A DNA stretch of 64,000 bases from Solirubrobacterales bacterium (GCA_003244205.1 QHBW01000019.1:62001-126000); one strand, 5' to 3'. Positions 51,679-60,451 are shown, numbered from the stretch's first letter. The notes: generated from the sequence alone by a model not told the origin. Translations and numbers: made by a program.

Positions 51679-52323
51679 CTACTGCGGGTCCACGAGCCGT
51701 TCGCGCACCGCGTGCAGCGCCGCCTGGGTGCGATCGGCGACGCCGAGCTTGCGCAGCACGCTGGAGACATGGATCTTCACAGTCTTCTCGGCGATCCCGA
51801 GCTCCAGCGCGATCCGTTTGTTCGAAAGCCCGCGTGCGATCAGCTCGAGCACCTCCTGCTCGCGTGGCGTGAGAACCTGGGCGCCGGGGAGTGGGCTGTG
51901 CGTCGCGATCTCTTCCATCAAGCGGGCCGCCACTGCCGGGTGTAGGAGCGCTTCCCCGCCGTAGACGGTGTGGATCGCCCGCACGAGGTCCTGGGGCTGG
52001 ACGTCCTTGAGCAGGTAGCCCGCCGCCCCCGCGCGGACGGCCGGGAAGACCTTGTCGTCGTCGAGGAAGCTGGTCAGCGCGATCACCCTCGTCGCGGGAT
52101 ACTCGTCCGTGATCTGTCGGATCGCCTCGACGCCGTCCGTCCCGGGCATCACGAGATCCATCAGCACGACGTCTGGCCGCTGGTCGCGCACCGCCGCCAC
52201 AGCCTCGGCGCCGTCGGCGACGTCGCCGACGACCGCGATGTCCTCCTGGAGCTCCAGCAACGTGCGCAGCCCCTGGCGCACGACCGCGTGGTCGTCAGCG
52301 ATCAGGACGCGAATCGCCGTCAA
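51679..52323 (-). CDS. NarL/LuxR-type response regulator
   Basis: A 214-residue response regulator. Receiver: DD of LIADDHAVVRQGL, phospho-Asp in VVLMDLVMPGTDG (~residue 54), Thr/Ser switch ALTS, Lys in GYLLKDV. LuxR HTH: LTPREQEVLELIARGLSNKRIA then LELGIAEKTVKIHVSSVLRK. TTG 52323 is used as start and overlaps the sensor kinase 3' end by 29 nt, so the two are co-expressed. Confidence 0.93.
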   Translation of the reverse strand: MTAIRVLIADDHAVVRQGLRTLLELQEDIAVVGDVADGAEAVAAVRDQRPDVVLMDLVMPGTDGVEAIRQITDEYPATRVIALTSFLDDDKVFPAVRAGAAGYLLKDVQPQDLVRAIHTVYGGEALLHPAVAARLMEEIATHSPLPGAQVLTPREQEVLELIARGLSNKRIALELGIAEKTVKIHVSSVLRKLGVADRTQAALHAVRERLVDPQ

Positions 52324-53449
52324 GCGCGACCTCCAGGCCGATAGTCGTCCCCGCGCCGGGGGCCGAGGAGATCGCGAGCGTTGTCCCCAGCGCGTGGGCG
52401 CGCTCCTCCATCGACGTTAGCCCGAGGCTGTGTGAGCGCAGACCTGCCGCCTGCAGGTCGAAGCCGACGCCGTCGTCGTGCACCCGCAGCGTAACCGCGT
52501 CGCTGCGCTCCACGAGCCCGACCTCGAGCCGCCCGGCTGAGGCGTGCTTGAGCGCGTTCTGCAGCGCCTCCTGGGCAATCTTGAAGAGCTCCTCATCGAT
52601 CCCCGGGCGCACTCGCGCGGGTCCCTCGATCTGCAGGGCGATCGGCAGGTGGTGCACCCGGCGCAGAACCTCGACGTGCTTGGTCAGCGCCACCGCCAGT
52701 CCCTCGGTCTCGATCGCTGCGGGACGCAGCTGGAGGACGAGTGAGCGCAGCTCGCCGATCGCGTCCTGAGCGAGCTCCTGGACGCGGACCACGTGCTCGC
52801 GGGCGCCCTCCGGCGAGCGCTCCAGCAAGGTGGCGGCGGACTGTGCGGCGAGCACCACTCCGAAGAGCTTCTGCACGACCGAGTCGTGAAGGTCGCGCGC
52901 GAGCCGGTTGCGCTCCTCGATCGAGCTCAGCTCGCGGCTGCGCTCGTAGAGCCTGGCGTTCTCGATCGCGATCGCGGCGTGCGTGGCAAGCATCTCGATC
53001 AGGCGCTGGTCGGCCGAGGTGAACTCGGGCGTACCTACCTTTTCGGTGAGGTAGAAGGCCCCCAGGATTCCGTTGCGCGACACGATCGGCACTCCCAAGA
53101 AGGAACCCATCTGGGGGTGTGCCTCCGGCCACCAGCCGCGGAAGCGGGGGTCCTGGCGGACGTCGTCGGTGCGATAGGAGTCCTCGGACTCGAGCATCGC
53201 GCCGAGCAGCCCATGGGTACGGGGCAGCGGACCCATCGCGGCGATCAGCTCCTCGCTCATCCCGGCGGTGATGAATTGGGAGAAAGCGCCTTCGCCGTCG
53301 GGGACGCCGAGGGCGGCATAGCGAGCGACGGCGAGCTCGCGCGCGACGTTGAGGATGCGCTGCAAGACGCGGTCGACCGAGCGCTCCTCGGCGATCGCCA
53401 GCACGGCGTCGCTCATCGCGTCGAGAGCGGTGGTCGCGCGCTCGCTCAC
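52295..53449 (-). CDS. GAF-domain sensor histidine kinase (NarX/HisKA_3 type)
   Basis: About 384 residues, soluble. A GAF domain (~20-170; FLGVPIVSRNGILGAFYLTEK, DQRLIEMLATHAAIAIENARL) is followed by the HisKA_3 dimerisation helix with phospho-acceptor His in RNRLARDLHDSVVQKLFG. The HATPase has N-box EALQNALKHA and G-box DDGVGFD. No transmembrane segment, so it senses a cytosolic signal, possibly redox or gas via GAF (inference). GTG 53449 fits the 10-nt gap to the upstream SDR gene. Confidence 0.92.
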   Translation of the reverse strand: MSERATTALDAMSDAVLAIAEERSVDRVLQRILNVARELAVARYAALGVPDGEGAFSQFITAGMSEELIAAMGPLPRTHGLLGAMLESEDSYRTDDVRQDPRFRGWWPEAHPQMGSFLGVPIVSRNGILGAFYLTEKVGTPEFTSADQRLIEMLATHAAIAIENARLYERSRELSSIEERNRLARDLHDSVVQKLFGVVLAAQSAATLLERSPEGAREHVVRVQELAQDAIGELRSLVLQLRPAAIETEGLAVALTKHVEVLRRVHHLPIALQIEGPARVRPGIDEELFKIAQEALQNALKHASAGRLEVGLVERSDAVTLRVHDDGVGFDLQAAGLRSHSLGLTSMEERAHALGTTLAISSAPGAGTTIGLEVALDGDSRPDR

Positions 53450-53459
53450 GCCCACCGCT

Positions 53460-54173
53460 TCAGAAGGGCACGGGGTTGCCGTCGCGGAAGAAGCCGCCGG
53501 TCGGCCCGTCGTCGGGCAGCGTCGCCAGCCAGACGATGCCCGCGGCACCGGCTTCGACGGGTTTCTTGGCGCCGAACTGGCCGCCCATGTCGGTCGCGAC
53601 GAAGCCCGGGCAGGCGGAGTTGACGAGGATGCGCTGGTCGGCCAGCTCGGTGGAGAGGATGCGCGTCACGGCGTTCAGCGCGGCCTTGGAGATGCGATAG
53701 CCCGGCGACCAGCCGCCCATCTCCGCCACCCCTCCCATGCCGGAGGAGACGTTGACCACGCGTGCGTGCTCGCCCGCGCGAAGCAGCGCAAGAAGCGCGA
53801 TCGTGAGCCGATAGGCGCCATAGAAGTTCGTCTCCAACGCCGCCTGGATCGCCTCGAAGTTGGGGTCGCTGCCGGCCACGCCCCAGTCCGTGCCCACGCC
53901 CGCGTTGTTGACCAACACGTCGAGGCGTCCGGGGTCGCTCGTCAGGCACTCCGCCGCCCGCGCGATGCTGTCGGGATCGGCGACGTCGAGCGCCAGCGGA
54001 ATCACGGTCGCACCCGTCTCGGAGGCGATCGCCTCGGCCGCGGCGCCGGCCTTCGCCTCGTCGCGCGCCGTCAGGATGACCGTGTGGCCGGCGTCGGCGA
54101 GCTGGCGCGCAACCTCGCGCCCGATCCCGCGATTCGCGCCGCTCACCAGCGCCACGCGCCCGTTCTCGGTCAT
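53460..54173 (-). CDS. Short-chain dehydrogenase/reductase
   Basis: A 237-residue NAD(P)-dependent SDR. GANRGIGREVARQLADAGH (TGxxxGxG site), NNAGVG, catalytic Ser in NVSSGMGG, YRISKAALNAVTR (YxxxK), and PGFVATDMGG. An intact catalytic set; looks like the carbonyl reductase-like group. ATG 54173 with GGGAGAG upstream. It lies upstream of the two-component pair and may be in the same transcript. Confidence 0.92.
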   Translation of the reverse strand: MTENGRVALVSGANRGIGREVARQLADAGHTVILTARDEAKAGAAAEAIASETGATVIPLALDVADPDSIARAAECLTSDPGRLDVLVNNAGVGTDWGVAGSDPNFEAIQAALETNFYGAYRLTIALLALLRAGEHARVVNVSSGMGGVAEMGGWSPGYRISKAALNAVTRILSTELADQRILVNSACPGFVATDMGGQFGAKKPVEAGAAGIVWLATLPDDGPTGGFFRDGNPVPF

Positions 54174-54304
54174 CCCGCTCTCCCTGTCGTTTGCTGGACC
54201 AGCAACGCTACCGCCCTTGGCGCGGGGAGCATCTGCAAGGCGGCGTGCAGAAAGCCGGTTGCGCAACTTGGCTTGCATTGATCGGTTTGTGCAGATCGAG
54301 TGGC

Positions 54305-54310
54305 TATCGT
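54305..54310 (+). promoter_or_regulatory. -10 element (TATCGT) of the secreted glycoside-hydrolase-like gene
   Basis: TATCGT ends 8 nt before ATG 54319; no ribosome-binding site is present. Confidence 0.4.
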
Positions 54311-54318
54311 CGACTGCG

Positions 54319-55917
54319 ATGGCTGCCGCCGCCAGCGCTACAGCGCTGCCGGCGGGTCCGGTGGACGGCCGCGCTGGCCGCTCACCCGAGACGATCGCTG
54401 TGCCTGACGCCCCCACCGCCCCGCCCGCACGCGCACGCCGACGCCCCTGTGCGCCGAGCTCCTCGCGCGGCCAGCGAGCGTTTGCGTCGTCGGCGCTCGC
54501 TGCGCTGATCGCGACGCTGGCGGTCGCCAACGCGGCTGCGCCCGCGATCGCGGCCCCGATCCGCCCGCACATCCAGCAGGCCTTCTGCGTCGTCGCCTGC
54601 GGCGGAAAGGACCCCCATCGCATCCAGCGGGGAGGTCGTCTACGGCTGATTGGGAAGCTTCGCGTGGGAGAGCTGGTGCAGTTCGCTCGCCGTCCGACAC
54701 GCGGCTCGGCGACCACGCGTGCCCATGTGACCGCGACGTTGCGCAAAACGCCAGTCGGCCTGGTGGTGACCGTCCCGAAGACCGCGATCTCGGGCCACAT
54801 CGTGGTCATCGGCCCGAGCGGCGTGCACTCCAACCCCTTCGGTCCGATCTACATCCAAAGTCCCCCAGCACCCAAGCCGCCCTCGTCGCTGGCGCCGGGG
54901 CCAAGCGGCTCCCCGTTTGACGGCACGGGCATGTGGATCTGGTACCTCTCGCGGTCGGACGGCGGCGATCCCGCGGCGATCGGGGCTCGCGCGCAAGCGC
55001 TCGGCATCCGTACCGTCTTCATCAAGAGCTCCGACGGCGGGTCGAGCTACTGGTCGCAGTTCTCCTCGAGCACCGTTGCCGCGCTCCAGGCCCAGCACCT
55101 GCATGTCTGCGCTTGGCAGTACGTCTACGGGTCGCACCCCCTGCAGGAGGCAAACCTTGGCGCGCAAGCCAAGAGCGCAGGCGCCGAGTGTCTGGTGATC
55201 GACGCCGAGAGCGAGTACGAAGGGCGCTACGCGGCAGCGCAGACCTACATTCAGCACTTGCGCTCGCTCGTCGGTCCGGGCTATCCGATCGGGCTTGCTT
55301 CCTTCCCCTACGTCGACTTTCACCTCCAGCTTCCCTACTCGGTCTTCCTCGGGCCGGGCGGGGCTCAGTACAACCTGCCCCAGATGTACTGGAAGGCCAT
55401 CGGCACCACGGTCGACGCCAACTACGCGCACACGTACACCTGGAACCGCGAATACCAGCGCCCGATCTTCCCGCTCGGGCAGAGCTACACCGACCCGGCC
55501 CCCTCGCAGCTGACGCGCTTCCGCCAGCTCGCCGGCGCCTACGGCGCGACGGGCCTGTCGTGGTGGGACTGGCAGGAGACGACCGCTCGCGGTTGGCAGG
55601 CGATCGGGGCGCCGCTGACCCCGGTTTCCGGATTCACTCCCACGGCGGGGTACCCGGTGCTCTCCAAGGGCGCGAGCGGCGACGTGGTGATCTGGATGCA
55701 GGAGCACCTCGCGAGCGCGGACTCATCGACTCCGACCAGCGGAAAATTCGACTCCGCAACCGCCCAGGCGCTGACGAACTTCCAGACGAGCCATGGCCTC
55801 ACCGGCGACGGGGTGGTGGGGAGCGCGACCTGGGCGGCTTTGCTGGCGCTCCGTCCGACGGACGTTGTCTGGGCGGCGTCGGCTCGGCCTGGTGCAGCTC
55901 GCTCCCAAGGGCGATAG
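54319..55917 (+). CDS. Secreted DUF1906/glycoside-hydrolase-like protein with peptidoglycan-binding domain
   Basis: About 532 residues. A long Ala/Pro/Arg N-terminus, then an export signal (FASSALAALIATLAVANAAAPAIAA, ~residues 55-80), and a small domain with CVVACGGKDPH. A TIM-barrel-like catalytic region (~200-440) has GTGMWIWYLSRSDGGD, VFIKSSDGGSSYW, CLVIDAESEYEG, ASFPYVDF, LPQMYWKAIG and LSWWDWQET. The acidic DAESEYE and late WWDWQE suggest a hydrolase. The C-terminus (~447-515) is a PG_binding_1 repeat (GDVVIWMQEHL ... GDGVVGSATWAAL). Likely cell-wall lysis or remodelling (inference). Confidence 0.8.
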   Translation: MAAAASATALPAGPVDGRAGRSPETIAVPDAPTAPPARARRRPCAPSSSRGQRAFASSALAALIATLAVANAAAPAIAAPIRPHIQQAFCVVACGGKDPHRIQRGGRLRLIGKLRVGELVQFARRPTRGSATTRAHVTATLRKTPVGLVVTVPKTAISGHIVVIGPSGVHSNPFGPIYIQSPPAPKPPSSLAPGPSGSPFDGTGMWIWYLSRSDGGDPAAIGARAQALGIRTVFIKSSDGGSSYWSQFSSSTVAALQAQHLHVCAWQYVYGSHPLQEANLGAQAKSAGAECLVIDAESEYEGRYAAAQTYIQHLRSLVGPGYPIGLASFPYVDFHLQLPYSVFLGPGGAQYNLPQMYWKAIGTTVDANYAHTYTWNREYQRPIFPLGQSYTDPAPSQLTRFRQLAGAYGATGLSWWDWQETTARGWQAIGAPLTPVSGFTPTAGYPVLSKGASGDVVIWMQEHLASADSSTPTSGKFDSATAQALTNFQTSHGLTGDGVVGSATWAALLALRPTDVVWAASARPGAARSQGR

Positions 55918-55951
55918 CATCGGCCGCGATGGGCGGGGAGGACTGATAGGC

Positions 55952-56347
55952 GTGCCGCCGCTGCTGGCTACGCGTGCGCCCGTGGCCCAGGTGCTGCTCG
56001 CGGTGATCGTTCCCGCGGTCTACGGCGCCCTTTGTGGGCTCGCCATCGACAGCTCCAAGGGCCTGTACACGATCCTCCAGATCCTCGCCGTCGTGGGCGG
56101 GATCGGCGCCGGCGTGCTCGACCACGAGAACGCAGGAGAGGCGGCCTGGCGCGGCTTGATCAGCGGCGCGGTGTTCGGATCCTTCATCCTCATCGCCCAT
56201 CGCCTCGACAACGCCGTGCCGAAGGCGTCGCTGCCCAACCCGCAGGTGGTCCTCGCCGTCGTGACGGCGCTCGGCGGTTGCGTGCTCGCGGCGCTTGGTT
56301 CGGCACTCGGCGCGCGCTTGCGTCGGCGCGGCGTCGCGACGTCCTGA
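55952..56347 (+). CDS. Four-helix membrane protein of unknown function
   Basis: About 131 residues with four hydrophobic segments: VAQVLLAVIVPAVYGALCGLA, LYTILQILAVVGGIGAGVL, GLISGAVFGSFILIAHRL and VVLAVVTALGGCVLAALGSALG, ending in a basic tail RLRRRGVATS. No known family. GTG 55952 has GGGGAGGA 9 nt upstream. It lies 34 nt after the secreted hydrolase-like gene and may be co-transcribed. Confidence 0.7.
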   Translation: MPPLLATRAPVAQVLLAVIVPAVYGALCGLAIDSSKGLYTILQILAVVGGIGAGVLDHENAGEAAWRGLISGAVFGSFILIAHRLDNAVPKASLPNPQVVLAVVTALGGCVLAALGSALGARLRRRGVATS

Positions 56348-56423
56348 CCGCCGGGCGCGTGCCGATGTCGAGCCCGCGAGCCACGCTTTCGGCCGCCCGG
56401 CCGCTGGTAGATTGACAGCGCCT

Positions 56424-56497
56424 GGTGGGCGTAGCTCAGCTGGTAGAGCTCCGGGTTGTGGTCCCGGCGGTCGGGGGTTCGAGTCCCCTCGCTCACC
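56424..56497 (+). tRNA. tRNA-His (anticodon GTG)
   Basis: Includes the extra G-1 (56424) opposite C73. Acceptor GTGGGCG/CGCTCAC with one G-T wobble. Anticodon stem CCGGG/CCCGG around TTGTGGT with GTG at 56458-56460. T-arm GGGGG-TTCGAGT-CCCCT. A TAGATT (56408-56413) just upstream is a plausible -10. It marks the left edge of the decayed region. Confidence 0.97.
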
Positions 56498-56834
56498 CTT
56501 TCGCCGAAGTAGCTGCAAACAGGCGTGTTCTACGCTTGTGACGACCTGACACAAGCGGCGCCAAGGTACCAATGGGGTACCAAACTTTTGGAGCCGCGGA
56601 GACTTTTCGACCTCGGGCGGTGGGGATGCGGGTCTCGTGGCGTTGGCCCAGGCGGGTCGCACGCGTGCGAGTGGATTCACGCGAAAGCGCAACTCCTATC
56701 CGAGCCGAAGTGAATCGGCGGCCGGGGTCGGCGCCTGCACTCGACGCCCATAGCTCTTGACCATCGTTCTTCGGTGGCGTGGTTGCCGTGGTGCTGCGTT
56801 AGGTTGGCCGCGTTATCCGGACGGGAGAGGACAC
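56498..56834 (+). other. Gap between tRNA-His and the SDR pseudogene
   Basis: About 337 nt without a recognisable gene on either strand. It contains two GGTACC sites 11 nt apart (56565-56580). No second copy of the tRNA-His 3' end is visible to mark an attachment site. Confidence 0.5.
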
Positions 56835-57660
56835 ATGAGCGTCACCGACGCGAACCAGGTGGTCGCCGTGACCGGCGGCGCAAGCGGGCTTGGCCATGCC
56901 ACCGCCCGCGAGCTATCCAGGCGCGGAGCTCGTGTCGCGGTGATCGATCTGGATGGACAGGCCGCTGAGGCTGCAGTCAGAGATCTGCCCGGTGAGTCGA
57001 TTGCGATCGGGGCGGACGTCACAGACAGCGACGCGATGCGGCAGGCCTTCGAGCAGATCGCCGCGAGATTTGGAGCAGGCGATGTCGTTATGGCTGGCGC
57101 GGGGATCGTCGGCTGGGGACCCGCCCTCGTGGTCGACCGCGAGACGTGGGTGAGGACGATCGAGACCAATGTCCTTGGGACCTGGCGCACGGTCCACGCC
57201 GCGGCTCCCGCACCTGCTGGCATCCAAGGGCTACCTACTGATCGTCTCGTCGGGTTTTGCCTCCAGCCCGGGACCGGCCGTCTCGGCTTACGCCGCGAGC
57301 AAGGCAGCCGTCGAGTCATTAGGCCGCACGCTGATGAGGATCGAGCTCGCTCATCATGGCGTCGCGGTCGGAGTGCTACTACACGTTCCTGGACACCCCG
57401 ATGGTCGATGCGATCGAAGCAAACCCAGCCGCGACGCGCGCACGAGCGGCGATGCCGCCGCCGATCAGGCGCACCTACCCGCTGGACAAGGCGGTCAAGG
57501 CGACCGTCGCCGGCATCGACCGGCGAGCGTCACGCATCATCTTCCCGGGCTCTTACGGTTGGGGCTGCTACTGCGGGGTTTCTTTGGGCCGCGCACCGAT
57601 GGGGCGGCCATGAAGGCGATGCCAGAAGTCGAACGCATCGCGCAGGAACAGGCTGGTAAC
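56835..57660 (+). pseudogene. Short-chain dehydrogenase/reductase with at least three frameshifts
   Basis: From ATG 56835: VVAVTGGASGLGHATARELS, DVVMAGAGIVGWGP and ETNVLGTWRTVHAA are in frame. After an extra base at about 57212 the protein continues LPHLLASKGYLLIVSSGFAS and YAASKAAVESLGRTL (YxxxK). A second break near 57369 leads to YYTFLDTPMVDAIEANP and SRIIFPGS, and a third near 57550 to GFFGPRTDGAAMKAMPEVE. The ribosome-binding site and all family motifs survive, so decay is recent or the bases are miscalled. It resembles the larger SDR with a C-terminal membrane-associated tail. Confidence 0.8.
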
Positions 57661-57917
57661 GAGTGGCCCACCGCTGACAGCCTGGTACGGCCCCGACGGC
57701 GGCGGACCAGCGAAGGGCCGTCAACAGGCACCAACCCGCACCGCGACCAGGGCTTCTCGTTTGTCGCCAATCCGGCAGCCAGAACCACGCGACTGCTCGT
57801 GAGGAGAGGCAGCACGCTGGGCGAGCGATCGCGAGAGTTGCGCTCTGCGCGAGATCCGCTCGCGTTGCCCTGTCGGGCGGACTATGGGTTCCTTATCGCT
57901 GAGGCGAGGAGGGTCTG

Positions 57918-58566
57918 ATGGAAGCGGTGTTGTTGGATGTGGCTGGGCGGCGGCGCTCACCGGCGACGTTCGCATGGTTTCACTCGGATCGCGCGCCGCG
58001 GAATAAGGGGAAGTGATATCCCGCTGACCCGCCAAGAGTTGAGGAGATCGTCGCGGTGATGCGCGAGGCTGGCCGGACGGTTCATGGCGATCGGTGGCGA
58101 GCGTTGATTGTTCTGCTGTGGCGGTCGGGGTTGGCGGATCCAGGAGGCGCTTGATCTCGCCGAGGTCGACCTCGACTACGGTCGCGGAGCGGTGCTCGTG
58201 CGTCACAGAAAGGGCGATAAGCGCCGCGAGGTCGGGATGGATGCCTGGGGTTGGGACCACCTGCGTACTTGGTCGACGCACCGCGCGGAGCTCCCGGTCG
58301 GCAAGCTGCTGTGCGTGATCGCGGGCCCGACGCGCGGCCGGCCGTGGAATGGCGCAGCCGCGCGCGAGCAGCTCGCCTGGATCGCTGCGCGGGCGGGTGT
58401 TCGGCGCCGGTTCGCGCCACATCAGCTTCGTCACGCCCATGCTGTTGAAATGGCGCGCGAGGGGGTGCCGCTCAACGTCATCCAACGCCAGCTCGGTCAC
58501 GCGGATCTCGGCGTCACCTCCGTCTATCTGCAGGGCGTCGACAACGCCGAAATCATCGACACGATC
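57918..58566 (+). pseudogene. Tyrosine recombinase/integrase with internal stop, frameshift and truncated end
   Basis: ATG 57918 (GGAGGG upstream) gives MEAVLLDVAGRRRSPAT, then an in-frame TGA at 58014-58016, then YPADPPRVEEIVAVMREAGR and RWRALIVLLWRSGL. One extra base at about 58131 breaks the box I Arg region (LRIQEALDLAEVDLD). Beyond it box II HQLRHAHAVEMAREG and the Tyr nucleophile in LGHADLGVTSVYLQG are intact. Homology ends at NAEIIDTI, where it runs into antisense pgi at about 58566 (the open frame continues to 58593). It belongs to a recombinase type common in actinobacteria. Confidence 0.85.
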
Positions 58567-58757
58567 TCCTCGGTGACGCGGTGCTTGGAGTAGTCAAGGA
58601 CCAGGTCACCGGCACTGGCGACCATCCGGGTCGCGCGCTCGGGATCCCGTGCGAACAGCTCGCGCAGATGGACCTCCGCGACCTGCTCGTGATGGGCTCC
58701 AAGCGCCGCCCATTCCGCGCTTGCGGCAATCGGCGCTTCAGCGCTCACGTCTACCAC
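58566..58757 (-). pseudogene. pgi: Glucose-6-phosphate isomerase, N-terminal stub
   Basis: From GTG 58757 the first ~64 residues match Pgi: EWAALGAHHEQVAEVHLREL, FARDPERATRM and LVLDYSKHRVTEE. Homology stops at about 58566, where the recombinase 3' end begins on the other strand. It follows tal by 50 nt in the same direction, the usual pentose-phosphate/glycolysis pairing. No other part of pgi is found in the window, so this copy is dead. Confidence 0.8.
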
Positions 58758-58806
58758 CTGGTCATCCCAGCCGGCGGAGACATCGTGGTTCTCAGGCGGC
58801 CGCCGA

Positions 58807-59895
58807 TCACGACGCCGCGGCCGTGACGGCGGCCGCTTTTGAGTGGATCGAGGCCATCAGGTCCTCCCAGGCGCTCACGAACGACGCTGCCCCTTCGGTC
58901 TGCAGCGCGGCGGCCAGCTCCGCGACGTCGACCCCGGCCGCTTCGATCTTGGCGATCGTCGTATCGGCGTCGCCGCCGTCGGCCGGCAGCATCTCGCCCA
59001 CCTTGCCGTGGTCGGCGAACGCCTCCAGCGTCGCCGGCGGGATCGTGTTGATCGTTTCCGGCGCCGCCAGCGCCTCGAGGTAGTAGGTGTCCGGCTTGGC
59101 CGGGTCCTTGGTCCCTGTGCTGGCGAACAGAAGCCGCTGCGGGCGGGCGCCCTGCGTCGCGAGGGCACGCCAGCCCTCCGAGTTGATGATCTGGCGATAG
59201 CTGCGGTAGGCCTGCTTTGCCACCGCGATCCCCAGCCGGTCCTTGAGCTCCGCCGGGAGCGCCTCGACGCTGGCAACGTCCCAGCGCGAGACGAAGATCG
59301 ACGCCACCGACGCCACCGCCAGGTCGAGGTGAGCCGCGCTGCGGCGCTGCAACCCTCGCTGGTAGGCGCCCGCGGCAGCCCTGTACTGGGAAGCGGAGAA
59401 CAGCAGCGTGACGTTGACCGGAACGCCGGCAAACGTCAGCTCCTCGATCGCCGGCACGCCCTCGGCGGTGCCGGGGATCTTGATGAACAGGTTCGGCGTC
59501 GCGGCCTGGCGATGCAGCGCCTTCGCCTGGGCGATCGAGCCCGCGGTGTCGTGCGCGAGACGCGGCGAGACCTCTAGCGAGACCCAGCCGTCCCTGCCCG
59601 CGGTGTCGGCCCAGACTGGCTTGAACAGCGCCGCAGCCTTGCGCAGGTCGTCGAGCGCCAGCTCGAAGAACTGCTCCTCGGTGTCGAGACCCCCGGCCGC
59701 CAGCTCCCGCTCCTGCTCGTCGTAGGCGTCGCTCCCGGTGATCGCCTTGTCGAAAATCGAGGGATTCGAGGTCAGGCCGGTGACCGCGGCCTGCTCGATA
59801 TAGCGCGCGAGCTGGCCACCGGTGAGCAGCGCTCGTGTGATGTTGTCGAGCCATAGGCTCTGGCCCGCCTCGTGAAGCTGCTGTGCTGCGTTCAT
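58807..59895 (-). CDS. tal: Transaldolase
   Basis: A 362-residue transaldolase (bacterial type II length), moving dihydroxyacetone units between sugar phosphates in the pentose phosphate pathway. SLWLDNITRALLTGG and GLTSNPSIFDKAI at the N-terminus, the Schiff-base Lys in NLFIKIPGTAEGVPAIEEL, VNVTLLFSASQYRA, and LLFASTGTKDPAKPDTYYLE. No frameshifts, in contrast to its neighbours. ATG 59895 has GGAAGGAGC 4-5 nt upstream. Downstream is the truncated pgi. Confidence 0.95.
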   Translation of the reverse strand: MNAAQQLHEAGQSLWLDNITRALLTGGQLARYIEQAAVTGLTSNPSIFDKAITGSDAYDEQERELAAGGLDTEEQFFELALDDLRKAAALFKPVWADTAGRDGWVSLEVSPRLAHDTAGSIAQAKALHRQAATPNLFIKIPGTAEGVPAIEELTFAGVPVNVTLLFSASQYRAAAGAYQRGLQRRSAAHLDLAVASVASIFVSRWDVASVEALPAELKDRLGIAVAKQAYRSYRQIINSEGWRALATQGARPQRLLFASTGTKDPAKPDTYYLEALAAPETINTIPPATLEAFADHGKVGEMLPADGGDADTTIAKIEAAGVDVAELAAALQTEGAASFVSAWEDLMASIHSKAAAVTAAAS

Positions 59896-60055
59896 GCTTG
59901 CTCCTTCCGATGCCGATCGGCAGCGTGTGAATCAGGTCGCCATCGGACACCCTCGCGGGCAACGGTCGCGCACCGCGCTCCGGCCGTGGAGTCCAGGCTG
60001 GCGAGAGCCTGCGCGGGGTTCTGGAAGCTCACGGAAGTTGTGTTTGCGCGCTCGG

Positions 60056-60324
60056 CTACGACGCGTCGAGGGTCGTCTCGATGGGGACCGCCTGCTCACC
60101 CTGGGGCATGACGTCGGCGGCGTCGCCGACCTGGCCTGAGAGGTACGGCGCGAGGTAGCGTCCCGCGAGCTTGTCCGGTGGCCACCACAGAGCCTCTCCG
60201 GAGATCGTTGAGTCGTCGCCGGCGCTGCCGCTGATGTCGGCGCGCAGGTAGCGCTCGGGCCCACGATCAGCACCCGCTTCCGACCCCGTTCAGGGCAACC
60301 GCGACTGTGATCCTTGGCAGCCAT
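60056..60324 (-). pseudogene. C-terminal remnant of an FAD-dependent oxidoreductase-like protein
   Basis: From ATG 60324 (with TATACT 10 nt upstream, complement of 60335-60340) the frame reads MAAKDHSRGCPERGRKRVLI. After one base shift near 60270 it continues ERYLRADISGSAGDDS, GEALWWPPDKLAGRYLAPYL and ends VPIETTLDAS with TAG at 60056-60058. The LWWPP-x-K-(I/L)-AGRYLAPYL end resembles the C-terminus of actinobacterial sulfide:quinone reductase-like flavoproteins, from memory only. The rest of that protein is absent, so this is a deletion remnant. Confidence 0.4.
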
Positions 60325-60422
60325 CTCGCGCTCAAGTATAGTTTCTGAGGCCAGCCGGCCGCCTTCGTTAGGCCAGCGTTCGATGCCGGTCTCTTCCTGT
60401 GTCCGTTCCGCCCGTCGCCGCG

Positions 60423-60451
60423 CGGAACTCATCCTTTCGGAACTCATCCTT
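60423..60451. repeat. 14-bp direct repeat, two copies
   Basis: CGGAACTCATCCTT at 60423-60436 and again at 60438-60451. It lies in a 300-nt stretch (60325-60640) with no recognisable gene. Confidence 0.6.

Noticed and set aside
53860-54318. N-terminal extension of the secreted hydrolase-like gene back to 53860
   Set aside because: Would run antisense through the SDR gene; a -10 box lies just before ATG 54319 and the export signal follows it.
56424-58593. tRNA-His as attachment site of the recombinase element with a direct repeat of its 3' end
   Set aside because: No second copy of the tRNA 3' end seen in the window, so no attachment repeat can be claimed.
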